Positions 1-6,200 of a DNA stretch of 6,678 nucleotides are shown here, piece by piece (the stretch's first letter is position 1; each line of letters opens with the position of its first letter). The notes beneath the pieces were generated by a model. It did no database searches. It was not told the origin of the DNA and saw nothing but the letters and a program-made list of their open reading frames with translations. The translations under genes were made by a program, and so were the position numbers. This stretch comes from an uncultured Pseudomonadota bacterium (GTDB taxonomy: Bacteria > SAR324 > NAC60-12): NCBI GenBank assembly GCA_913056375.1, contig CAJXNF010000160.1, positions 1 through 6,678 of the forward strand, read 5' to 3'.

Positions 1-781
1 CATCGAATTCTAAACGAAGCCCCACCCCAGCGAATGGTCGCAAACCGATTGCCAAACGTCTCGGGTAAACTAGCTCAAGTTCAAAGTTGGCGATCCAACT
101 GGTGGACACACCAAAGTAAGGTAGCACAGGTGGGTCATAAGAGCCTGGCAGATGCAAAAAACCAACAGACCAGGCCAGAGAGCCTGAATTGCTCTCATAC
201 TGGGCAAGGGGAGTGATGTCGCTGATTTCTCCCAGATAGACCTGTTGAAATGCTCCAAACGCCCAACGATCAGAGGCTCCAGCTTGAGGGTAGAAAAGCA
301 TGGAGACATGCGAGTGATAGTCTTCGTTGCTCAAATCGCGTCGGTCGCTGGCAATTCGATAGCCTCCGCGGATGATGAGAGCACTCTCACCCAACGGCAG
401 TGGCAGAAATCCTCGCCAACCCTCACTATGCAGTTCGGTGGGCAGATCATCTCCACTGAGACCCAGTTGGCTGCTCTGGTCCAGTTCACTAGCCAGCAGA
501 TTCGGTTGGGTGTAGCTCAGTTGGAGATCTTCTCGGAAAAGAGACAGGAGGTAGAGATTGAGCACCCTGTACTGGCTCTGTAGTCCAAACTGAGCCCCTT
601 CGAGTTGTGTACTATTGTCAGCGCTCACTCCACTCTCTCCAAAATCAACCTGCTGATAGCTGAACAGGCGAAGAGCCGTCGATGGTGCGGAGGAACGGAC
701 CTGAAACCACTGTGCCTGGGCCGAGAAACCCACAATTAATAACAGAAAACAGCAAACAATTGCGCGCATGTAGGGACGCAT
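1..781 (-). CDS. Partial exported beta-rich protein, probable outer-membrane protein (3' end outside window)
   Basis: The frame stays open from the ATG at 781 to the left edge, giving 260 codons without a stop; the C-terminus is missing. The N-terminus MRPYMRAIVCCFLLLIVGFS is a Sec signal peptide (Arg, a hydrophobic core, then SAQA before QW), with cleavage likely near residue 24. The rest alternates hydrophobic and polar residues with many Tyr, Phe and Trp and Gly-rich turns, as in a beta-barrel. The late segment has a strand-like pattern (PVLPYFGVSTSWIANFELEL, then YPRRLAIGLRPFAGVGLRL) faintly reminiscent of DUF6268-type barrels; that comparison is from memory. The start codon overlaps the stop of the upstream XRE-like gene (TGATG) and has no good Shine-Dalgarno, so translation is probably coupled to that gene. 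A second in-frame ATG at 769 would shorten the signal peptide by four residues. The function is not recognised. Confidence 0.82.
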   Translation of the reverse strand, partial: MRPYMRAIVCCFLLLIVGFSAQAQWFQVRSSAPSTALRLFSYQQVDFGESGVSADNSTQLEGAQFGLQSQYRVLNLYLLSLFREDLQLSYTQPNLLASELDQSSQLGLSGDDLPTELHSEGWRGFLPLPLGESALIIRGGYRIASDRRDLSNEDYHSHVSMLFYPQAGASDRWAFGAFQQVYLGEISDITPLAQYESNSGSLAWSVGFLHLPGSYDPPVLPYFGVSTSWIANFELELVYPRRLAIGLRPFAGVGLRLEFD

Positions 782-1746
782 CAGAGAGAGTTCTTGAGTT
801 TCCAACGGTCGACGGTGTCCCGAACCAGTTCTAGCTGGGAGAGCAAGGCATCCTGTTGCTCCTGGTTCAAATCCCTCCAACCAATGGCAATTTCGTCTTG
901 GAGCCCTTGCAATTTCTGGACACGATGAGGTTCTAGGTTGTTCAGACGAGTAATGGCAGGCTGCCAGAGTTGACGATTTTGGTGTCGGAATTGGTGAACC
1001 ACTTCATTGTAGTTCCACTCAAATAATGCACAGATTTGACGCAGAAGTTCCTGACTTGGCCTAGTGAGATCCTGCTCGATCTCTTCGTACAATTCTGGAG
1101 AAATCTGCAGCAGCAAGGCCAACGCTTCTGTAGGTTGGCCAAACTCTTCCCGTGCTTCACGAAGTCTTTCCCCCAGAGAGAATCGATTTTCTGGAGGTGG
1201 TTCATTCCACTCAGGAGTTTCTGGTTTGTTGGGAAAACGATTGCGGATATCTCTTGCAGACAAGGGCGGTTGGTAGCCACCAAAACTTGGATTCGTTGAG
1301 GTGATCAGGCGCTGTCGCACCTGGCGGTAGTTCCACTCAAACATGGAGCAGATCTTGCGCAACAACTCATCCGCGGGAATTACCCCTTCTTCCAAAGCCT
1401 GATAGTAGTCAACAGGAATTCCGAGCAGTGTGGATAATCCTTCCAGGGTTTGCCCGACGGCTAATCGCTCTGCTTGCAGCTGTTCACCAAAAGTGGCTCG
1501 TGCTCGGTTTCCTTCGATTGCGGTTGTCTGGCGAGCCTGCGGAGTATTTAGCGCCAGTCGGCTAATGTCCTGGTAATTCCACTCAAACAGAGCACACAAA
1601 CGCTGAAGAATATCAGCAGGTGGAATCCAATCTTCCTCTAGGCGTACGTAGTCTTCTGGATCCATCTGCATCAGCAGAGCGATAGCCTCCACACTCTGGT
1701 CAATGGAGAGTCGGAATTCTTTGATCATTTCATTGAGCTTGGCCAC
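781..1746 (-). CDS. Protein with three tandem XRE-like helix-turn-helix repeats
   Basis: A 321-residue product from the GTG at 1746. Three copies of a roughly 62-residue Cro/C1 (XRE)-like unit lie at about residues 4-64, 86-147 and 191-253. Each ends in a near-identical signature: LCALFEWNY, ICSMFEWNY and ICALFEWNY. The units are joined by Pro/Asn/Arg-rich linkers. The last ~65 residues are predicted helical and charged (LQGLQDEIAIGWRDLNQEQQ region), possibly a coiled coil. The conserved Glu of XRE helix 3 is kept (RLEED, ALEEG, EIEQD), but the helix-3 segments are acidic and poor in Arg and Lys. There is no signal peptide or membrane segment, so it is presumably cytoplasmic. The frame opens further to a GTG at 1845, but that Cys/Arg-rich extension looks non-native and abuts the divergent ATG at 1846. 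The GTG at 1746 preserves helix 1 of the first repeat and has GAGAGG three bases upstream; the ATG at 1728 is an alternative. The gene is coupled to the downstream exported protein. It could be a regulator or a protein-binding adaptor. Confidence 0.8.
   Translation of the reverse strand: MAKLNEMIKEFRLSIDQSVEAIALLMQMDPEDYVRLEEDWIPPADILQRLCALFEWNYQDISRLALNTPQARQTTAIEGNRARATFGEQLQAERLAVGQTLEGLSTLLGIPVDYYQALEEGVIPADELLRKICSMFEWNYRQVRQRLITSTNPSFGGYQPPLSARDIRNRFPNKPETPEWNEPPPENRFSLGERLREAREEFGQPTEALALLLQISPELYEEIEQDLTRPSQELLRQICALFEWNYNEVVHQFRHQNRQLWQPAITRLNNLEPHRVQKLQGLQDEIAIGWRDLNQEQQDALLSQLELVRDTVDRWKLKNSL
1009..1587 (-). repeat. Three dispersed near-identical 15-nt coding repeats (FEWNY signature)
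   Basis: On the + strand, GTAGTTCCACTCAAA occurs at 1009-1023 and 1327-1341, and GTAATTCCACTCAAA at 1573-1587. All are in the same frame of the reverse-strand gene and encode the FEWNY end of each XRE-like unit. Spacings of 318 and 246 bases match the distances between domains. The conservation at DNA level suggests internal domain duplication plus strong selection on this motif, not an independent repeat element. Confidence 0.85.
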
Positions 1747-1845
1747 GAACCTCTCTTGTTCCCAGGAATTGGTACAGGTCTTGATTGCCCGACAAGATCT
1801 TTTCTGCCGGAATTCACTACTTTCTCGCTGACGGCATCTCCACAC

Positions 1846-2991
1846 ATGAATCGACTTGCCTTCCCCTGTCTACTGCTGATCTTTTTCCTCGCAGCATCTA
1901 CGCTGCCAGCTCGGACTCGTAACGCAGGTCTGGGCCCTTTGGAAGTCAGGAACCACTACCCGGTGACCCACGCCTACTTGTGGATGTATCCAGAAAACAC
2001 AGCCACCTTACCGGATGGGGAAGCACTGACCAGTTATAGCTTCTCGATGGCGAACACCTTTGTCAATACCCAGGGCAGTACTCAAAAAATCACCAAAACT
2101 GAATATGATCGGGGAATTGTTGCCAGTGATTTCAACAGCGCAGATACAGGCCAAGCCGTGCCAAATTTGGGCCTGTACATGGACGTTGAAAGCTACCGCC
2201 AAAACTTCCGTTTCAAGTATGGGATGTCCACCTCTTTTGAAGTCTCTCTTGAGGTCCCCTTTCTCACCATGACAGGTGGAATCATGGACGAATACGTAGA
2301 GGCTTTTCACGATCTAATCGGAGTTTCCAATGAAGCGAATGAAGGGGCCTACCGACAATATTCAGATCGGAACAAATTTGGCTATTATGTAGCTCGCAAC
2401 GGAGAATTATTGGTTGCAGACGATTCCAGTGTTTTTGGGGATACATTTCTTGGAAAACGGGGAGACACCAGCCTAGGTGCCAAGTGGAATTTGTGGGAAG
2501 GAGGCCGAATCATGCCGGCCTTCACTCTGAAGCTCAATTATAAAGTTGCTAATGGAGAGAAAACTGACGGAGGGCAAACCAGTTCGGGTACAGACGACTG
2601 GGGATACATGCTCACGTTTTCCAAGGGTTTTGACCCCTGGTTTGTTTACTTCGGTCAGGGAATGACCAATTTTGGTAGCAACCCCGATTGGGTTTCTGAC
2701 TCAGTCTTTCATCGCTTTATCAGTTTAGAATGGATGATGTTCTCTAATCAGTCCTTGGTCATCCAGAACGTGATTCAAACCAGCATTTTTCCAGCGGAAG
2801 GAGATCCATCTTCATCGATTCCCGAAGAGGTTGATAACTATAATCTTCAAGCATCTACCGCATTGATCATGGTCGGTTACAAGATTCAAATCTACAATCT
2901 TCAGTTCGACACTGGCTTTGTGCAGGATTACAGCAATCGTGGCAACGAGACCGATTTTGTTGTCTTCTTTGATGCGGGGTTGAGATGGTGA
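1846..2991 (+). CDS. Exported DUF3187-like protein, probable outer-membrane protein
   Basis: The product has 381 residues from the ATG at 1846. The frame extends upstream to 1756, but this ATG begins a clean signal peptide: MNRLAFPCLLLIFFLAASTL, then PA before RTRNAG. The mature start carries GPLEVRN at residues 30-36, followed shortly by a Pro-Glu-Asn segment and SMANTFVN. This matches my memory of the DUF3187 family (a GP-L-x-x-RN opening and a following N-F/V-V-N strand), whose function is unknown. The remainder is rich in alternating aromatic strands (PAFTLKLNYKV, WGYMLTFSKG, WFVYFGQG) and ends in GLRW; a terminal aromatic residue is typical of outer-membrane barrels. The upstream Shine-Dalgarno is weak. 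The stop overlaps the next gene by seven bases (ATGGTGA), implying a two-gene operon. It is divergent from the XRE-like gene, and about 99 bases between the chosen starts must hold both promoters; I see no convincing hexamers there. Confidence 0.85.
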   Translation: MNRLAFPCLLLIFFLAASTLPARTRNAGLGPLEVRNHYPVTHAYLWMYPENTATLPDGEALTSYSFSMANTFVNTQGSTQKITKTEYDRGIVASDFNSADTGQAVPNLGLYMDVESYRQNFRFKYGMSTSFEVSLEVPFLTMTGGIMDEYVEAFHDLIGVSNEANEGAYRQYSDRNKFGYYVARNGELLVADDSSVFGDTFLGKRGDTSLGAKWNLWEGGRIMPAFTLKLNYKVANGEKTDGGQTSSGTDDWGYMLTFSKGFDPWFVYFGQGMTNFGSNPDWVSDSVFHRFISLEWMMFSNQSLVIQNVIQTSIFPAEGDPSSSIPEEVDNYNLQASTALIMVGYKIQIYNLQFDTGFVQDYSNRGNETDFVVFFDAGLRW

Positions 2992-3692
2992 GGCAAGTCA
3001 TTCCTTGGGGCCTGCTCTTGCTGCTTTGGTCCATCATGGTCACCACAGCACAGGCTGTCGAGCAGACTTTCTACTTCGCTTCACTTCAGTACGGTAGCAT
3101 CGACACCAAGCGCAATGCACCTCCATTTGCTGTTGACAATGATTACCTGAGTGCGATGGAGGAGAGTTATGGGTCAGTTTCCTACGATCCTAAGGTAGAA
3201 CCTACGGTGATCTCCTTCGAATACTACCGAGTTGATGGCTACGTGGGTATCGGGTTCAGCATTGATCTGCTCTCAGGCATCGCTCAGAACGATCCACCTA
3301 GCGGGGTGTTCTTACTCCCGAATTACAATCAAGAATATCAATTCAGCGGTGGAAGCCGTGTCACTACAGAAACCATTGGCCTGCTCTATGGGCTCAGCCT
3401 CTATGGCCGCTTCGGCTTCTTCTATCCATTTATTGGAGTCGGTACTGGAAATTACTTGAGTAAGGTTGAGGAAAATCTTGTTGAGAGCGACGGGACCAAC
3501 AACAACTCGGTGGTTTTTGGTGAAGTGCTGGAACCCTACTACTACAAATGGGGGATTCGCTTTCCTTCAGGAGAGTACGGGGTTATGCTTTCACAGTACT
3601 ACATCCGCGCCCCACTCACCGTCGAATCACGTAACAAGACCCTGGAACTCGGAGGCGTTGGAACTTTCTTCGGTTTCTACATGGGATTCTGA
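2985..3692 (+). CDS. Exported outer-membrane beta-barrel candidate
   Basis: The product has 235 residues. Residues 1-24 form a signal peptide with a Leu-rich core (WGLLLLLWSIMV) and a TAQA site before VEQ. The mature part alternates hydrophobic and polar residues with abundant Tyr, Phe and Gly: EYYRVDGYVGIGFSIDLL, TIGLLYGLSLYGRFGFFYPF, then IGVGTG. It ends GTFFGFYMGF, a C-terminal Phe after alternating aromatics, the usual recognition signal for outer-membrane barrel assembly. The size and pattern fit a small eight-stranded barrel (OmpW- or OmpA-barrel-like), but no specific family signature is recognised. The start overlaps the stop of the DUF3187-like gene by seven bases, with only a GGGG stretch about five bases upstream, so translation is probably coupled and the two proteins may act together. 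The gene ends 79 bases before the convergent small gene; a hairpin lies between. Confidence 0.82.
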   Translation: MVRQVIPWGLLLLLWSIMVTTAQAVEQTFYFASLQYGSIDTKRNAPPFAVDNDYLSAMEESYGSVSYDPKVEPTVISFEYYRVDGYVGIGFSIDLLSGIAQNDPPSGVFLLPNYNQEYQFSGGSRVTTETIGLLYGLSLYGRFGFFYPFIGVGTGNYLSKVEENLVESDGTNNNSVVFGEVLEPYYYKWGIRFPSGEYGVMLSQYYIRAPLTVESRNKTLELGGVGTFFGFYMGF

Positions 3693-3730
3693 AAAGGTAG
3701 GCAGGCGTTCACTGTGCGCTTGACTGGGCC

Positions 3731-3760
3731 GCTGAATCATCAAGGACCAGATGATTCAGC
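3731..3760. terminator. Perfect 11-bp inverted repeat between convergent genes; possible bidirectional terminator
   Basis: GCTGAATCATC (3731-3741) and GATGATTCAGC (3750-3760) are exact reverse complements around an 8-base loop AAGGACCA. The element sits between the stops at 3692 (+) and 3772 (-), where a shared transcription end is expected. Neither strand has a T tract directly after the stem, so it is not a classical intrinsic terminator. It may act as a weak or Rho-assisted terminator or as a 3'-end stabiliser. Confidence 0.5.
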
Positions 3761-3771
3761 AAGCTCGTAGC

Positions 3772-4014
3772 CTAGTTCAGACTGGTGAGTACGTCATCAA
3801 ATTCTTCATACGCCCCACCCCAGTGGTCAGCTCGCACGTTGCGCGACTCCCGATCTGGCTGTGGAGGAAGGATCTCAATCTTTTTCCCTCTGCTCAGAAA
3901 ATTCTGCACAGCTGCCTGAATCTGTGCGTGCTGACGCTCCTTTGCGCTATCTTCCTTCCAAGTCTCATCCTCAAACACAAACTCACTCCATGCTGAGTCG
4001 TTGTTTTTTTTCAT
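3772..4014 (-). CDS. Small acidic protein under CIRCE control
   Basis: The product has 80 residues. Two adjacent ATGs exist at 4017 and 4014. The Shine-Dalgarno AAGAGG ends two bases before the first and five before the second, so 4014 (MKKNNDSAWSEF...) is the better start. The product is soluble, with no signal peptide or membrane segment. A very acidic N-terminal third (EFVFEDETWKED) leads into a helix (AKERQHAQIQAAVQNFL). Next come the compact motif SRGKKIEILPPQP, then RADHWGGAYEEFDDVL. The FL-x-R-G-K/G-K-I-x-x-(L/I)-P pattern recalls short motifs in several small proteobacterial proteins; this is from memory and names no function. The gene is monocistronic: its own promoter lies 40-65 bases upstream, and its 3' end faces a convergent gene. 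The promoter overlaps a CIRCE operator, so HrcA-type heat-shock regulation is predicted. It is not GroES, GroEL, GrpE or any other chaperone I recognise. Confidence 0.85.
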   Translation of the reverse strand: MKKNNDSAWSEFVFEDETWKEDSAKERQHAQIQAAVQNFLSRGKKIEILPPQPDRESRNVRADHWGGAYEEFDDVLTSLN

Positions 4015-4018
4015 CATT

Positions 4019-4024
4019 ACCTCT
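4019..4024 (-). promoter_or_regulatory. Ribosome binding site of the small CIRCE-controlled gene
   Basis: On the reverse strand AAGAGG precedes TA-ATG-ATG. Spacing to the first ATG (4017) is about two bases, too short for efficient initiation; spacing to the second (4014) is five bases, near optimum. This site therefore decides the start in favour of 4014. Confidence 0.7.
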
Positions 4025-4041
4025 TTTGGAAAAAATTATTA

Positions 4042-4068
4042 CTAGCACTCTATGAGAGCAAGTGCTAA
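4042..4068. promoter_or_regulatory. CIRCE operator (HrcA-binding inverted repeat)
   Basis: The + strand reads CTAGCACTC, nine bases, then AAGTGCTAA. The CIRCE consensus is TTAGCACTC-N9-GAGTGCTAA, so 16 of 18 arm positions match, the spacer is exactly nine, and TAGCACT/AGTGCTA are perfectly complementary. It overlaps the -10 region and the expected transcription start of the reverse-strand promoter that drives the 80-residue protein. This is the usual placement for repression by HrcA. No second copy is seen in the window, and neither hrcA nor a chaperone gene is present. Confidence 0.88.
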
Positions 4069-4080
4069 CAAATTTGTCAA
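4052..4080 (-). promoter_or_regulatory. Sigma-70-type promoter for the small CIRCE-controlled gene
   Basis: On the reverse strand a consensus -35 TTGACA (4080-4075) is followed by a 17-base spacer and TCTCAT (4057-4052; 4 of 6 matches to TATAAT). Transcription would start near 4045, inside the CIRCE repeat, giving a leader of about 30 bases to the ATG at 4014. The housekeeping-type promoter plus CIRCE fits repression by HrcA rather than a dedicated heat-shock sigma factor. Confidence 0.78.
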
Positions 4081-4121
4081 CTACTATTGTGCAGGTCTTG
4101 CGATTTTTTTTCAGGCGATGA

Positions 4122-4142
4122 CTGAAGAACTACTTTCTTCAG
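4122..4142. repeat. Perfect 8-bp inverted repeat upstream of the CIRCE promoter
   Basis: CTGAAGAA (4122-4129) and TTCTTCAG (4135-4142) are exact reverse complements around a five-base loop CTACT. The element lies about 42 bases upstream of the -35 box of the small-gene promoter and downstream of comM. It could be a terminator stem for comM readthrough, though no T tract follows the stem on the reverse strand, or a binding site for a regulator. Confidence 0.45.
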
Positions 4143-4242
4143 GATGGGAAAGAACCTGCCACTTTTGCTGAACAATAACCTGCATAATTCATGAAAAATT
4201 AATGCGGAATTGTAAATAAAGTAGTAATTTTGCCAAAGAGAT

Positions 4243-4317
4243 ACTCCTGCCAACATTTTTGCAAGAAGATAGGAGTGCCTCTGAGGAGCTCCGGGAATCC
4301 ATTTCCCGATGACTTGC
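4243..4317. repeat. Cluster of nested inverted repeats, possible structured RNA or comM 3' region
   Basis: Several short complementary arms lie close together: ACTCCT (4243-4248) with AGGAGT (4271-4276), GCAAG (4261-4265) with CTTGC (4313-4317), and CGGGAA (4292-4297) with TTCCCG (4303-4308), plus a CCTCTGAGG palindrome at about 4278-4286. The outer arms interleave, so not all can form at once. The cluster matches no riboswitch class I know. It may be a termination or processing region downstream of comM. Confidence 0.3.
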
Positions 4318-4394
4318 CTTAAAGCTTATAGGAAAAATGTGGGGAAATTGGGGAGAGAATATGTAGATTTTGTGAAGACTGCAGCAGACGATCT

Positions 4395-5933
4395 TCACAC
4401 AGGGAGAGGCCGATCCAATCCCCGGTACTGAACAGCTTCCGCCAGATGAGGTGTATCAATTGTCTCCACTCCAGCGAGATCAGCAATCGTGCGGGCTACC
4501 TTGAGGATTCGATCATAGGCCCTGGCGCTGAGTTGCATTCGCTGCATGGCTTGCTCCAGTAATTTCAGGGCTGCTGGCGACGGTGTCGCAAAATTCTCCA
4601 GTTCACGACGACTCATCCCAGCGTTTGATCGGGTGGGACTGTCGAGGAAGCGTTGTTCCTGGACTCGCCGTGCTTCCGTTACCCGTTGTCGAATTACAGC
4701 AGAGGATTCCCCGCGCCGTTGATCACCCAACTCACTTGGATCAACAACCGGGACCTGTAGGTGAAGATCGATCCGGTCAAGGAGGGGTCCAGAAATTTTT
4801 GAGCGATATTTTTGTACCAGATGTGGCGAACAGCGACAGGGCTGACTCCCCGTAGGACTTCCATAGAATCCGCAGGGACAAGGATTCATTGCCGCCAGCA
4901 GCATGAAGTCACAGGGAAACTCAAGAGCCATCGCTGCTCGGGAGATTGTCAGTCGACGATCCTCGAGCGGTTGCCGAAGCAGTTCAAGCACAGCTCTTGG
5001 GAATTCTGGCAACTCATCCAGAAACAAGACTCCATTGTGAGCCAGTGAAATTTCACCTGGGCCCGGGATGCTTCCCCCTCCGGCCAAACCCGCTGACGAA
5101 ATCGTGTGGTGTGGTGTTCGGAAGGGCCGAGTACCGAGAAGTGGTCGGTCGGCTGGTAGTAGCCCTGCAATACTGTGAATCTGCGTAACTTCCAGCGCTT
5201 CGTCAAAAGATGGTGGTGGCAGGATGCTGACCATTCTTCGAGCAAGCATCGTTTTACCGGAACCTGGGGGTCCGAGCATCAACAGGTTGTGTCCTCCAGC
5301 TGCAGCCACTTCAAGCGCTCGTTTGACGTGCTCCTGGCCCTTGACGTCCTGCAGGTCCTCACCAAGTTGCTGATGTTGCTGAAACAAGGACTCAGCATCC
5401 AGCTCCGTCTGTGGGAACTCCTGTTCGTTGCGCAGAAAGGCAATCACATCCCTTAGGTTTCTGACGGGCACACGCTGTAGTTCAGGAACCACGCCTGCCT
5501 CTAACTCATTGGCGACAGGCAAGACAAGCTGGCTCAACTGCTGGCGCCGAGCCATCAGGGCCATCGGCAACACCCCTCTCACAGATCGTAGGCTTCCCTC
5601 CAGGGAAAGTTCCCCAGCAAATAGACAGTCCTGTAGTCGTTCTGCGGGACAGTGTCCCATCGCTGCAAGCAACGCGACAGCAATCGGTAAATCAAAGCCC
5701 GCTCCCACCTTCTTGAGTTGCGCTGGGGCTAGGTTGACCACGATTTTCCTGGGAGGTAGGGCAAATCCGCAATTGCTCAATGCTGCCAGGATACGGTCTC
5801 GACTCTCCCGAATCGTGTTGTCCGGCAGACCAACGATATTGAAGGCACTCAGTCCAATCGCCACATCCACTTCGACTGTGATCGGATGGGCTTCAATACC
5901 AAGAACCGTGGCGGCGTGTGCTTGGGCTATCAT
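4395..5933 (-). CDS. comM: ComM/YifB family Mg-chelatase-like AAA+ ATPase
   Basis: The product has 512 residues, full length for the family (about 500). ComM is a cytoplasmic AAA+ helicase that promotes branch migration of incoming single-stranded DNA during natural transformation; many non-competent bacteria also keep it. Residues 1-170 form the ChlI-like, Lon-protease-fold N-terminal domain (VEVDVAIGLSAFNIVGLPD, VVNLAPAQLKKVGAGFDLPI). The ATPase core has Walker A GPPGSGKT (221-228), GPGEISLAHNGVLFLDELPE with Walker B (291-310), and the arginine motif LDRIDLH (385-391). A family-specific Cys cluster, NPCPCG at 350-355 and CRC at 366-368, probably binds zinc. The C-terminal lid follows (LSARAYDRILKVARTIADL, 468-486). 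All key residues are intact. The start ATG at 5933 opens the conserved MIAQAHAATVLGIEA; its Shine-Dalgarno is weak. The gene stands alone, with gene-free flanks on both sides and no other competence genes in the window. Confidence 0.97.
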   Translation of the reverse strand: MIAQAHAATVLGIEAHPITVEVDVAIGLSAFNIVGLPDNTIRESRDRILAALSNCGFALPPRKIVVNLAPAQLKKVGAGFDLPIAVALLAAMGHCPAERLQDCLFAGELSLEGSLRSVRGVLPMALMARRQQLSQLVLPVANELEAGVVPELQRVPVRNLRDVIAFLRNEQEFPQTELDAESLFQQHQQLGEDLQDVKGQEHVKRALEVAAAGGHNLLMLGPPGSGKTMLARRMVSILPPPSFDEALEVTQIHSIAGLLPADRPLLGTRPFRTPHHTISSAGLAGGGSIPGPGEISLAHNGVLFLDELPEFPRAVLELLRQPLEDRRLTISRAAMALEFPCDFMLLAAMNPCPCGFYGSPTGSQPCRCSPHLVQKYRSKISGPLLDRIDLHLQVPVVDPSELGDQRRGESSAVIRQRVTEARRVQEQRFLDSPTRSNAGMSRRELENFATPSPAALKLLEQAMQRMQLSARAYDRILKVARTIADLAGVETIDTPHLAEAVQYRGLDRPLPV

Positions 5934-6200
5934 GATTCTTTAAAAAAGAGATGGCTCGATGAATCAATCGGATTATTGAGAAGAAAACAGACGGTCTTTG
6001 TATTCATCTTCGTCAAGCAATGCTTGCTTTGATTGATTGCATTTTTACTTGGCTAGTCGCAAGCAGTCTTGTGCCAAAATTGCCTTTGCGACTCACTTAG
6101 CCTTCAACAGCTACACCAGTTCTTCAGGACATCTTCTTGAGCTCTAGGTTCTAGCATCCCAATCTATCCAGCCCACTTATTTTTCTAAAAGAATTCTTCA

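Larger units (their letters stand above)
4081..4394. other. Gene-free stretch between the CIRCE promoter and comM
   Basis: No convincing gene is seen over 314 bases. It holds an 8-bp perfect hairpin (4122-4142), a T run at about 4104-4111, and a cluster of inverted repeats between 4243 and 4317 (described separately). A 69-codon reverse frame at 4189-4398 overlaps the comM stop but has low-complexity composition and no ribosome binding site, and I do not call it. The comM transcript must end here; its stop codon lies in a 7-bp stem (GTGAAGA 4372-4378 with TCTTCAC 4392-4398) that lacks a following T tract. Confidence 0.5.

Noticed and set aside
34..583. Forward and reverse short ORFs in the left region.
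   Set aside because: They are shadows of the continuous reverse-strand frame from 781 to the edge, which has a signal peptide and coherent composition; that frame is open at the boundary.
1009..1587. Three near-identical 15-nt units that could suggest a repeat array.
   Set aside because: Spacing is irregular (318 and 246 bases), and all three are in frame and encode the same FEWNY motif of a protein repeat; not a CRISPR or intergenic repeat.
4235..4320. Possible known riboswitch downstream of comM.
   Set aside because: No match to remembered cores (TPP, cobalamin, SAM, c-di-GMP, fluoride, guanidine), and it does not lie upstream of a gene in a sensible orientation.
4189..4398. A 69-codon reverse-strand frame beside the comM stop.
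   Set aside because: No ribosome binding site, low-complexity Ser/Ile/Phe composition, and it covers the inverted-repeat cluster; looks like a chance ORF.
4583..5943. Several forward-strand ORFs of 78-171 codons.
   Set aside because: All lie opposite or out of frame with the intact comM gene and have the Arg/Ser/Cys-rich composition of shadow frames.
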